Source: Photorhabdus bodei (GTDB lineage Bacteria > Pseudomonadota > Gammaproteobacteria > Enterobacterales > Enterobacteriaceae). From it: DNA of 53,052 bases. The translations under genes were made by a program, and so were the position numbers. Positions 8,674 through 17,141 of this stretch are shown here, piece by piece. The notes under the pieces were generated by a model, which was not told where the DNA came from, made no database searches, and saw only the letters and a program-made list of their open reading frames with translations. The stretch is taken from assembly GCF_003287735.1 (NCBI RefSeq), contig NZ_NSCM01000032.1:1-53052 (forward strand), in the 5' to 3' direction. Position 1 is the stretch's first letter. Every line of letters begins with the position of its first letter.

Positions 8674-9499
8674 TATTTGATAATTCTAATTATGTAGAAT
8701 AACAGTAATATTTATGGATATAAATAGATAATATGTTTTAAGTAATTGTTACTAATAACTAAATAAATTTTATATTTTAATTAATTTCTTAACTTAAATT
8801 TTTATTTATCTTACACTGATAACACGCCGTTGAAAATACAATAAAATTGACACATTGTTTATCCCTGTAGGGCTATTTTATTTGCCGTTGTTGATCATAA
8901 AAGTGTGCTTGGGCAGTAATCAGATAAAAATGTTAGCTTTTGAACGCATTTCGTATTTAAATATGGTCGGACGGAAAAGTGCTAATACTTTTACCGATTA
9001 AATAACTTTTCATAATATTGGAGCACTTGGCTTTTTCATTCATTTTGGTTCTCTTCATGAGGCTAATTTCATGAATACATAAATTTTTCCATGAGTTTTC
9101 ATATATACCTTATGGATTTCAAGATGCATCGCGGCGGCAAGGGAGCGAATCTCCGGGAGCATAGATAACTATGTGACCGGGGTGAGTGAGTGCAGCCAAC
9201 AAAGAGGCAACTTGAAGGATGACAGGTATAGTTTGACAACAATGGTTACGTGTCATTGTTTCATACAGGGATTGTCATCGCTCCATGACCGATAAATTGG
9301 AGATCAATCACGTTGGTATCACATAATTGATACAGGTTAACTTTTATTGAACCCGATTAATGTTAAAGTATAAGTATTTCTTATGTATGTAAATTCGGCA
9401 ATCATTGCTGCAAGTTTTCATTCCTAAGCGATTTATCTGTTTCTTTTCCAATTTTGATATGACTATGGCTGATATTTAGGCCGGTAAGAGGAGAGCCTG
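8674..9499. other. long intergenic region, no gene recognised
   Basis: The 826-bp spacer lies between divergently transcribed genes. It is strongly AT-rich from 8674 to 9100, then contains ERIC copy 2. No convincing open frame or RNA gene was seen. A TTGACA at 8847-8852 has no matching -10 at 16-18 bp. Promoters for both flanking genes are expected here but cannot be fixed by eye. Confidence 0.5.
9104..9230 (+). repeat. ERIC-type repeat, copy 2
   Basis: The 127-bp element begins TATACCTTATGG and ends GATGACAGGTATA. It contains the central inverted repeat around CTCCGGGAGCATAG. It has minor substitutions relative to the copies at 37868 and 52282. Confidence 0.9.
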
Positions 9500-10420
9500 A
9501 TGGCGGGTTTACTACCGATTACTGTAATTGGTGCGGCGGCGGGAGATATTATTCTTAGTTTACCGAGGCTTCCCCGTAGTGGAGCAGATCAGGAAGCTAA
9601 AGAAATTGATCGGCAGATTGGTGGTTCTGGTTTTAATGTTGCTCGGGCTTTGGTTCGCCTACAAATCCCTGTGATTAATGGTATACCGGTTGGTAACGGA
9701 TGCTGGGGGGAGCAGATCACCAAAGAGATGCAAGACCTTGGGCTTGAGGTCACATTGACCCATTCATCTCTTGATAATGGTTGGTGTTTGGCAATGGTTG
9801 AACCGGACGGTGAAAGAAGTTTTGTCTCCGTGAGTGGTTGTGAAGTGGACTGGAGTACGGCAATGCTCTCTTCTATTGTTTTGCCGGAAAGGGGGTATAT
9901 CTACTCTAGTGGTTATGTTATGGCGAGTAAATCGACGGCGATTTTGTGTAATTGGTTACTGGCGTCACCATCCGGGCAAACGTTATTACTGGATTTTGGC
10001 CCACGTTTACCAGAAATAGATTCCGCTTTTCTTAATGCATTACCTGCTGACCGGACCATTCTGACATTGAATCGTGATGAAGTTGCTATATTGTGCGGAG
10101 AAGGTGATCCTGTCGCCCAAGTTAGCCGTTATTCCAGCGAAAGAAAAATCACTATTATCTGCCGGTTAGGTTCACAGGGTACGTGGATATGTCTGCCTTA
10201 TCGTGAGCCAGAATATGTTGCTGCTTATAAAGTGAAAGTGGTGGATACCATTGGCGCTGGTGATGCCCATAGTAGTGGCATGCTTGCGGGATTATCTCAG
10301 GGAATGTCGCTGAGAGATGCTGTTGAACTTGGCAATCGTGTTGCTGCTATTGTCGTCAACCGTTCTGGTGCTGCTGGTGCACCAACAATAAAAGAACTAG
10401 AGGAGTTTGTGTTTGAATAA
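9500..10420 (+). CDS. PfkB-family sugar/nucleoside kinase, YegV-like
   Basis: The 306-residue ribokinase-fold kinase phosphorylates a sugar or nucleoside hydroxyl with ATP. The N-terminal IGGSGFNVARALVRL is the PfkB signature 1 glycine motif. The C-terminal VVDTIGAGDAHSSG is signature 2, with the catalytic Asp in GAGD. The segment DNGWCLAMVEPDGERSF is closely like E. coli YegV, an uncharacterised kinase, so YegV-like is the best label and the substrate is open. AGGAG lies about 8 nt before the ATG. An MFS gene follows 47 bp downstream on the same strand and may be co-transcribed. Confidence 0.85.
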   Translation: MAGLLPITVIGAAAGDIILSLPRLPRSGADQEAKEIDRQIGGSGFNVARALVRLQIPVINGIPVGNGCWGEQITKEMQDLGLEVTLTHSSLDNGWCLAMVEPDGERSFVSVSGCEVDWSTAMLSSIVLPERGYIYSSGYVMASKSTAILCNWLLASPSGQTLLLDFGPRLPEIDSAFLNALPADRTILTLNRDEVAILCGEGDPVAQVSRYSSERKITIICRLGSQGTWICLPYREPEYVAAYKVKVVDTIGAGDAHSSGMLAGLSQGMSLRDAVELGNRVAAIVVNRSGAAGAPTIKELEEFVFE

Positions 10421-10433
10421 TTATTTTCAGACT

Positions 10434-10462
10434 CTGCGCCTCTTAGGTTTTAAGGGGCGTAG
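10434..10462 (+). promoter_or_regulatory. hairpin covering the ribosome site of the MFS gene
   Basis: CTGCGCCTCTTA (10434-10445) can pair over 12 positions (two as G-U in RNA) with TAAGGGGCGTAG (10451-10462) over a 5-nt loop. The right arm contains the AGGGG ribosome-binding site of the downstream ATG at 10468. There is no T-tract, so occlusion of translation fits better than termination. Confidence 0.5.
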
Positions 10463-10467
10463 TTAAA

Positions 10468-11685
10468 ATGAGTGCATTACTTCCAGATTGGAAACGCAAA
10501 ACGGCTTTATTTTTATCAGCTCAAACAATTTCTTTGCTAGGTTCTTCCATTGTCCAGTTCTCTATCGTTTGGTATATCACCCTGAGTACTTCATCGGGAG
10601 AAATGCTGGCTATTTCGGTACTCTGTGCATTTCTTCCTCAGGTGTTGATCTCTTTATTTGCCGGTGTTTGGGCGGATACTTATAGCCGTAAGCTGCTCAG
10701 TATTGCCTCTGATGCGTTAATTGCATTAGTAACGCTTGGTTTGGCAATCTCTTTTATGTTCGGATTTAAGAGCATTGAGTTGTTATTTGTCGCACTGATT
10801 GTCCGCTCGTTCGGGACGGGCATCCAGATGCCGGCTGTTAATGCTATTATTCCGCAACTCGTGCCGAAAGAGAAATTGCTGCGGGTCAATGGTATTCATA
10901 CTTCTTTGACTTCACTGATGATGTTGGCATCTCCTGCTATCAGTGGCTTTTTATATTCTCAAACTTCAATGGAAAATATTTTTTTAGTAGACGTAACGAC
11001 TGCTATTATCGGCATCAGCATTGTTGCGTTTATTCCTATTCCTAAAATTGCTTCTGATTCCATACCGGATAATAAATTTCAGGCAATCGTAGCGGGTTTC
11101 CGTTATCTGCAAGAGAATAAATTAATCAGAAATCTTTTGATTTTTCTGATTTGTGTCTGCTTTTTGATTAGTCCGGCTGCATTTTTGACACCTTTATTAG
11201 TTAATAGGACATTTGGGGAAGAGCCGTGGCGTTTAGCCATTAATGAAATGACATTTAGTGCTGGCGCGGTTTTAGGTGGATTGCTGATTTCTTTCTGGAG
11301 TGAATATAAAAATAAAATGCGTATAACGGCGATAGCTTGCGCGTTTTTTGGCATATTTATGATCGCTCTTGGTAATGCCTATTGGTTCCCACTTTATTTA
11401 GTACTGAATGTCTTTTTAGGTGTGGTAACACCTTGTTTTAACGCACCGATAACAGCGGTTTTTCAGGAAAGAGTCGAACCTGAGATGATGGGCAGGGTAT
11501 TCAGTTTAGTTCAGATCGCTTTGTCTTGCTCTCTGCCATTAGGTATGGTGCTGTTTGGCCCAATTGCTGACTATATTAGTATTCAATCTCTTTTAATGAT
11601 ATCTGGTGGATTGATATTACTGACTGGTGCACTATTTTTTATGTTTAACGGAGAAAGCAGCCGAGAAAGTAGCAGCGCAGTTTAA
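10468..11685 (+). CDS. MFS exporter of the MefA/macrolide-efflux type
   Basis: This 405-residue inner-membrane transporter has about 12 hydrophobic segments. The loop between helices 2 and 3, AGVWADTYSRKLL, is the MFS motif A (GxxxDrxgRr). The blocks IRSFGTGIQMPAVNAIIPQLVP and VFQERVEPEMMGRVFSLVQ resemble MefA-type macrolide efflux proteins and EntS-like exporters. It probably exports a small hydrophobic compound or drug by proton antiport; the substrate cannot be read. It stands 47 bp behind the PfkB kinase, with a hairpin over its ribosome site. Confidence 0.85.
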   Translation: MSALLPDWKRKTALFLSAQTISLLGSSIVQFSIVWYITLSTSSGEMLAISVLCAFLPQVLISLFAGVWADTYSRKLLSIASDALIALVTLGLAISFMFGFKSIELLFVALIVRSFGTGIQMPAVNAIIPQLVPKEKLLRVNGIHTSLTSLMMLASPAISGFLYSQTSMENIFLVDVTTAIIGISIVAFIPIPKIASDSIPDNKFQAIVAGFRYLQENKLIRNLLIFLICVCFLISPAAFLTPLLVNRTFGEEPWRLAINEMTFSAGAVLGGLLISFWSEYKNKMRITAIACAFFGIFMIALGNAYWFPLYLVLNVFLGVVTPCFNAPITAVFQERVEPEMMGRVFSLVQIALSCSLPLGMVLFGPIADYISIQSLLMISGGLILLTGALFFMFNGESSRESSSAV

Positions 11686-11738
11686 TCAGGCTTAATGTTG
11701 CCAGTTATGCGATAAGCGCAGCGCCGTGAATGGGTTTC

Positions 11739-11820
11739 CATATGTCGATTCTATCGACATATGGCTAGTACATGTCGAAATTTTTCGACTTTATCGACAT
11801 GAAGCCTTTACGTGTCGATA
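11739..11820. promoter_or_regulatory. array of TGTCGA half-sites (operator cluster)
   Basis: A perfect inverted repeat CATATGTCGA-5nt-TCGACATATG occupies 11739-11763. A second pair, CATGTCGA (11771-11778) and TCGACATG (11794-11801), follows, with TTTTTCGAC between. A further TGTCGATA is at 11813-11820. The cluster ends 19 bp before the original fic start (11839). It looks like a multi-dimer repressor operator. Confidence 0.65.
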
Positions 11821-11838
11821 AAAATAGGAAATATAAAC

Positions 11839-12811
11839 ATGACATGGCAGCCCGATGCGCCTTTTACAGTTAACTCGGCGGCCACTATGCACGAATACAG
11901 CTATTGAAGTTTGTAGCCGACTAAAAGCTGTTGATATGAATATTCGCCAAGTTCCTGGTACAACGCTGAGTAATCAGACAACGGGTGAGATTATTTATAC
12001 GCCGCCAGAGGGAGAATCTCAGATACGTGATTTACTCAGCAATTGGGAGCAATTTCTTCATGCAGAAGATGGAATCGCCCCATTAATCAAGATGGCTATT
12101 GCTCACTACCAGTTTGAGGCTATTCATCCATTTACTGACGGCAATGGACGTATCGGCCGTATCATTAATATTCTCTATCTTATTGAACAGCAGCTTTTGA
12201 CATTGCCGATTCTTTATTTAAGTCGCTACATTGTACAACATAAGAGTGATTATTATCGGTTGCTGACTCAAGTCACTGCCGCCGGGAAATGGGAAAAGTG
12301 GATTATCTATATGTTAACCGCAGTAGAGCAAACGGCTAAATGGACTACGGATAAAATTGCTGCGGTAAGAGAATTGATTGAACATACCAGTGAGTATATA
12401 AGGCAAAGCCTGCCTAAAATTTATAGCCATGAGCTGGTACAGGTGATATTTGAACAACCTTATTGCCGTATTAGTAATTTGGTTGAGTGTGATATTGCTA
12501 AGCGTCAAACTGCTTCGGACTGTTTAAAACAGTTGGTCGACATTGGGGTATTACAAGAGAAAGTTGTTGGTAAAGAGAAACTGTTTATCCATCCAAAGTT
12601 GATGCGTTTGATGACACAAGACAACAATAGTTTTACGCATTATACCCGTCATCTTTCAAGTTGCCTCTTTGTTGGCTGCACTCACTCACCCCGGTCTCAT
12701 AGTTATCTATGCTCCCGGGGATTCGCTCCCTTGCCGTCGCGATGCATCTTGAAATCCATAGGGTATATATTGATTTTATTGTTTTTTGTATTCTGTTATG
12801 TACGCGTATAA
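11839..12811 (+). pseudogene. Fic-family AMP-transferase gene, internal deletion and altered end
   Basis: Fic enzymes transfer AMP from ATP onto protein hydroxyls. The ATG at 11839 encodes MTWQPDAPF, the usual start of SoFic-like proteins (about 370 residues), and then stops after a frame change. The second frame (open from an ATG at 11855, 318 codons) picks up at RRPLCTNTAIEVC and runs intact through the catalytic HPFTDGNGRIGR and the C-terminal winged helix. About 100 residues are missing, including the region that in this class holds the inhibitory helix (S/T-x3-E-G/N). The last about 55 codons come from the ERIC at 12641 and beyond. If translated from 11855, the product would be an uninhibited Fic core; no good ribosome site is seen there. 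Confidence 0.75.
12641..12767 (-). repeat. ERIC-type repeat, copy 3 (inside the fic 3' end)
   Basis: The 127-bp element is in reverse orientation, from TATACCCGTCATC to CATAGGGTATA. It is inserted at or next to the last codons of the fic frame. The repeat stays open in that frame and adds a foreign tail beginning TRHLSSCLFVGC. Confidence 0.9.
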
Positions 12812-12998
12812 GTACACGGCAAAGTAAGGTAGAGCCTTTTCTAAGTGTTTACATTCACGAGCTTAAGAGAGACCCTGTAGCGTTCTTTTGACCCTAAGCA
12901 TGATTTTCACTAAATAAACCTGTCGTTCTAGAATCCAATGGGTTAGGATAAAGCTATACATTGTCAAGGTTAAATTTGAATCGGAGCGTCAGACATTT

Positions 12999-15980
12999 AT
13001 GGGAGCATCAATCACTGCAATAAATGTTGCTGCTGCCTTGAGTGTACCTGAGGATAAGGTATTAGAGCTTAGACCAACTTTATTATCTCCAGAGCATTTG
13101 GATTTTATTGGCTTAGTGCGCGCTGGTGAGCAACATAAATTTGTGCCTAACGCAGTCGTTTTGCATGATGAGCAGCCATTCATTTATATCATTGATGATC
13201 AAAAGACGAGCAGCGTGTCTGAAAGAGAATTGCAAGATTCTATACGTTTTCTGGGCCTTCGGGCTGACGCTCCTTATGCAGCTGTTGTTAGACCCGGTAT
13301 TGTTCAAGTCTATGCTTTGTCTAACATACGCAATGATCAGCCGCCGTTATTTGAGGTTAACCAGCTAGAACCTGGTATCCTTGCTCGATTGATGACAGGT
13401 GATGTTCTAGTTAACCCTAAAAGTGAAGTTAACTTCGGCGCGCATGAACTCATGCTCGAATTGCTCAACTCAGTTACAGACCATCTTGTTCACGCCAAAG
13501 GCATAGACCCAAGCGAGGTTTTGGCTCTTGTTGGTCGGGCGCTATTTATGCGGTTCCTAGGGGATCGAGGAATTATTCCTGAAGTTAGTCCATTACCGGA
13601 TGTAGATAAGATTCAGGACTGTTTCAGTACAGCAAAATCTGCATTTGCGGCTTGTCGTTGGTTAGACAAAACTTTCAATGGTGATCTTTTAGAACTCCCA
13701 GATAAAGGCTCTATCGAGTATTTCCAGTGTTTAGACTCTCGTACTGCGGTTCTTAATGATCTGACCGCCATTATGCATGGGGATCGGCCACTTGGTGAGG
13801 GAGTTTATCAAACTCAGTTTTCTTGGGGGGACTTACATTTTTCTTATTTGCCTGTGGGGTTATTAAGTCAAGTATATGAGGTATTTTCTCACCGTTTCGA
13901 TAAACGTGCCGCAAAGAGAGATAGTGTCTATTATACACCACACTACATTGCTGAAAACTTAATAAATCATGCTTTTAAGTCGCTTGGAACTGATGCGTAT
14001 AAGTCGCGTATTCTTGATCCAGCTTCCGGGGGGGGAGTTTTCCTTTTATCAGCGTTTAGACGCTTAGTTAAGGAGAATTGGCAAGCTACGGGGGTACAAC
14101 CTAATACGCGTGTTATTCGCAATATTCTCAATAATCAATTAGTTGGTTTTGATATTAACCCTGCTGCAAGACAACTAACAGCATTAGCGATATATTTAAC
14201 TGCATTAGAACTTGATCCTGAAGCCGAAAAATTAAAGGATTTAGTTTTTACTCCTTTACAGGATACGGTTCTTATAGCCGCCGAAAAATGGGACAAATAT
14301 CATCCTGAATTAAATCTTGGTAGCCTTTCACCAGAATCACTTGAATCTTATGAGGGAAAATTTGATTTAGTTATAGGAAATCCACCTTGGACTGCAACTA
14401 AAAATTCAATACGTCGTGATGTTCTTAATTCGATAGTTGCTACGCATATGACTGAACGTGGATTGGAAGCGGTGCCCAACCCTGATGGTGTACCTGATCT
14501 TCCATTTGTTTGGGCATCTACTCGGTTAGCAAAACCTAATGGAATTCTTGCATTCGCACTTCATGGCCGTCTCCTTACGAAAATTTCTTCAATTGGTCAT
14601 GCGGCTCGTGTTAGCCTTTTTCAAGGGATAGAAGTGAACTATATCCTGAATGGAATGGAACTGCGTAATACTTTTGTATGGCCGAATATGTCGGCACATT
14701 TCTGTTTGCTGGTTGCTCGTAATAAACGCGCACATAAAGAGAGCCAATTTCATGCTGTCACACCTGTTGAAGATCCTGCACTGAATCGAGTTGGCCGTAT
14801 TCGTGTTGACAGCAAAGATGCATGGACATCAGATGTGGCGATGGTTGAGAAGACTAGTCATTTATTTAAGACCTTGGCTAAGGGAAATGCTTTAGATATT
14901 GAGTTAATAGAACGAATTGAAAATCTATATCCAAAAAGTATTGCAGATTATCTAAAAGATCTAAATATACCTGCTACTCATGGTTATCAAACCAAACAAG
15001 TTGACGTCCCTGGAGTTGATTCTGCTTTTCTTTATGGTATGAAAAATATGCCGAAGCCGCAGGATGCCAATTGGTATATCGCCCCAGTTGATACTTTTTC
15101 AGATTTTCAATTTCAACGCGTTCATAGATTGCGCGAGCAAGAAAACTATGATGCTCCTTTAGTATTATTGAGAGAGTCGCCTAGTTCTAAAGATAATTGC
15201 CCAATGGCAATCCTTGCATTTCAAAATGTAGCTTATAATCGTTCTTATATCGGATATAGTTGTAAGAAATCACCTGAGCCAGAATTACTAGCAGTATATT
15301 TATCTACTTTGTTTAATAGTCGATTGTTTTTGTATTTCACATTAATGACGAGTAGTAAAATGGGTTGTGAGAGAAGCACTCTACAAAAGGTTGAGGCAGA
15401 AATGTTTCCATTTTGCCCGTTGAATGAATTGAGTGAAGAACTTAAAAATCAATTAGTTTTAATTAAGGAAGCGTTCCTTACAAGCAGTGATGATGTTGAG
15501 AATTTAGTAGAAACTTTTATTCGAAAGCTATATCACCTAAGAGTTGGAGATGTTAACCTTATTAACGATAGGCTTTCTTTAGGCCTGCCATATAAAGCTA
15601 TTCGCACTAATGCCGTAAAAGCTGTGGATAAAAAGATTATTGAGCGATTCAAGCAGATTTTACAAACGACACTGCTGCCATTTGATATGAGCGATACACC
15701 ATTATGTATTGAAATATTGGACGTTGGTGCTTTTTCTCCATGGGTTTTTATACGACTTGGCGAACAAGAAAAGAGTGAAATCCCAAGTTCTGAACACCTA
15801 ATGGCTACAATAGGAATGGGAGATTTCTTGGATGCTTCATTAGTTGAAATTCCGTTTAAAGAATCGTTATATTTAGGAATTCTCAATCAACGGCGATATT
15901 GGTCAAGTACATCAGCAAGAACATTAGCTCTTGATTTGATTAAACGTGGTCATCCAGTGTTGAATAGGGGATACAAATGA
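12999..15980 (+). CDS. N6-adenine DNA methyltransferase of a methylase/nuclease cassette
   Basis: This 993-residue protein probably methylates adenine in DNA. Motif I, DPASGGG, is at residues 340-346, and the catalytic NPPW is at 461-464, in the order of gamma-class (Eco57I/type I-like) N6-adenine methylases. The first about 330 residues hold an N-terminal alpha/beta part (about 45-110) and a helical part. The last about 400 look like a target-recognition and helical region (YNRSYIGYSCKKSPEPELLAVYLSTLFNSRLF is typical of DNA-methylase tails). The stop overlaps the next gene by 4 nt. Weak GGAG lies 12 nt before the ATG. It is not a simple BREX PglX: no other BREX gene is near. Confidence is high for a methylase and moderate for defence. 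Confidence 0.8.
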   Translation: MGASITAINVAAALSVPEDKVLELRPTLLSPEHLDFIGLVRAGEQHKFVPNAVVLHDEQPFIYIIDDQKTSSVSERELQDSIRFLGLRADAPYAAVVRPGIVQVYALSNIRNDQPPLFEVNQLEPGILARLMTGDVLVNPKSEVNFGAHELMLELLNSVTDHLVHAKGIDPSEVLALVGRALFMRFLGDRGIIPEVSPLPDVDKIQDCFSTAKSAFAACRWLDKTFNGDLLELPDKGSIEYFQCLDSRTAVLNDLTAIMHGDRPLGEGVYQTQFSWGDLHFSYLPVGLLSQVYEVFSHRFDKRAAKRDSVYYTPHYIAENLINHAFKSLGTDAYKSRILDPASGGGVFLLSAFRRLVKENWQATGVQPNTRVIRNILNNQLVGFDINPAARQLTALAIYLTALELDPEAEKLKDLVFTPLQDTVLIAAEKWDKYHPELNLGSLSPESLESYEGKFDLVIGNPPWTATKNSIRRDVLNSIVATHMTERGLEAVPNPDGVPDLPFVWASTRLAKPNGILAFALHGRLLTKISSIGHAARVSLFQGIEVNYILNGMELRNTFVWPNMSAHFCLLVARNKRAHKESQFHAVTPVEDPALNRVGRIRVDSKDAWTSDVAMVEKTSHLFKTLAKGNALDIELIERIENLYPKSIADYLKDLNIPATHGYQTKQVDVPGVDSAFLYGMKNMPKPQDANWYIAPVDTFSDFQFQRVHRLREQENYDAPLVLLRESPSSKDNCPMAILAFQNVAYNRSYIGYSCKKSPEPELLAVYLSTLFNSRLFLYFTLMTSSKMGCERSTLQKVEAEMFPFCPLNELSEELKNQLVLIKEAFLTSSDDVENLVETFIRKLYHLRVGDVNLINDRLSLGLPYKAIRTNAVKAVDKKIIERFKQILQTTLLPFDMSDTPLCIEILDVGAFSPWVFIRLGEQEKSEIPSSEHLMATIGMGDFLDASLVEIPFKESLYLGILNQRRYWSSTSARTLALDLIKRGHPVLNRGYK

Positions 15981-16717
15981 CAGGGCTCGTCGGAAATCCT
16001 TTACCATACGTGACTACACAAAATGGTTTTCCCGTGCAAGTCCCACCGAATATTATTCGTGTAGTTGCACAAGCTATAAAGTATGTTTGGGCGGAAATTA
16101 ATGCAAACCCTGCAAAGCATCTTGTCAGTATAAATCCGGGAGCTCCTGAAGAGGATGTTTATACTGATGCCATTTGTAATCTGCTATTGCAGATGTTAGA
16201 AATGGAAATACCGGTAGTTCCTGGTTTTTCTGGTGATACTTTCGAAACCGTTTGTCGGGGAGAAAATGTTCCTAATTACAATGGAAAGCTTCTTAATAAG
16301 CAGCCAGATCTCATTATACGTCTTTCCAATAATCCTCTTTCGATAACCCGTAGGCTCGTTGGAATTTATATCGAGAGTAAGGTTGTATGTATGGCAAAAC
16401 CAATGTATCTGTATACAACTGAGGGGATGTCGCGTTTTGTTGGTGGTGACTACGGATGGACTATGCAGGCCGGAATTATGTTGGCTTACCAAAAGCCGAA
16501 GTTTCGCGAAATATCATCACTTGAAACACAATTAGCTAAAGAAAAAGAACTTCAAAGTAATGAGTCTAATGGAAAGTATTTAAAGACGTCTAATATATTT
16601 ACGCCAATAACAGCTGTGAGCACACATAAACGGCAATGGAAATATTTAAATGGCGGTGATCCCGGTGAAATCAGTATTTGGCATATGTGGGACTTAATCG
16701 TACCAAAAATGCCATAA
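15977..16717 (+). CDS. probable PD-(D/E)XK nuclease partner of the methylase
   Basis: I do not recognise a named family for this 246-residue protein. It carries PD at 110-111 followed by E133-S-K135 in the strand GIYIESKVV, which fits the PD-(D/E)XK nuclease active site; E59/E60 could be the upstream helix acid. GGDYGWTMQAGIMLAYQ after the core could be the helix packing on it. It is translationally coupled to the methylase (ATGA, 15977-15980). The pair fits a two-component restriction-modification or similar anti-phage system. Alternatively it is a non-nuclease accessory factor; nothing but context and motif supports cleavage. Confidence 0.6.
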   Translation: MTGLVGNPLPYVTTQNGFPVQVPPNIIRVVAQAIKYVWAEINANPAKHLVSINPGAPEEDVYTDAICNLLLQMLEMEIPVVPGFSGDTFETVCRGENVPNYNGKLLNKQPDLIIRLSNNPLSITRRLVGIYIESKVVCMAKPMYLYTTEGMSRFVGGDYGWTMQAGIMLAYQKPKFREISSLETQLAKEKELQSNESNGKYLKTSNIFTPITAVSTHKRQWKYLNGGDPGEISIWHMWDLIVPKMP

Positions 16718-16862
16718 GTATTTTGCTGAATTTAAAAAGCATTCAAGCCATTATTGCGGTTATTTATCCATAGTTTCGTTAAAGAGTCCTTTATATTATT
16801 CCAGTATTAACCCGTCGGTTATTGCAGTAATTACTTTTTAGGAGTCACTGCAATTTTTATTA

Positions 16863-17040
16863 TTACGGAGTTGGTAGAAGAAGTGTTTTTACAAACTGCA
16901 ATGCTTGTTGATCTCGTTGCTCAAAGTATCGTGCTGCATGAGAAGATAGCCATACCTCGTTAAAGTATTGGATATGGTTTTGCTTGAACTACACGCCCAT
17001 CAGGGTAGACATGTTCGTATGTTAGAAAACATGCGCTTTA
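16863..17040 (-). pseudogene. remnant of an unknown gene, frameshifted
   Basis: On the minus strand one frame reads LTYEHVYPDGRVVQAKPYP. After a 1-base shift another reads YFNEVWLSSHAARYFEQ and continues to a TAA at 16863-16865. Both halves look like real protein, and they join only across a frame change. No start codon or family can be given. The rest of 16718-17070 holds nothing else recognisable. Confidence 0.4.
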
Positions 17041-17070
17041 GTGATACGTGATGAGACATTATGATAAAAG

Positions 17071-17094
17071 AACAGCCCGATTTTACGGGCTGTT
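17071..17094 (-). terminator. yicC terminator
   Basis: AACAGCCCG (17071-17079) and CGGGCTGTT (17086-17094) form a 9-bp GC-rich stem with a 6-nt loop. On the minus strand it is followed by CTTTTATC. It lies 48 bp beyond the yicC stop. Confidence 0.8.
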
Positions 17095-17141
17095 TGAGAG
17101 GGTTCTACTAATGGTGAGACAATGTGAGATCGTCTGAAATA

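Noticed and set aside
8847..8875. Possible promoter with perfect TTGACA
   Set aside because: No -10 hexamer at 15-19 bp; the nearest, TATTTT, is at 21 bp.
12999..15980. BREX PglX or type I HsdM
   Set aside because: No pglZ, brxA/B/C, hsdS or hsdR gene lies nearby, and the partner is a small PD-(D/E)XK-like protein.
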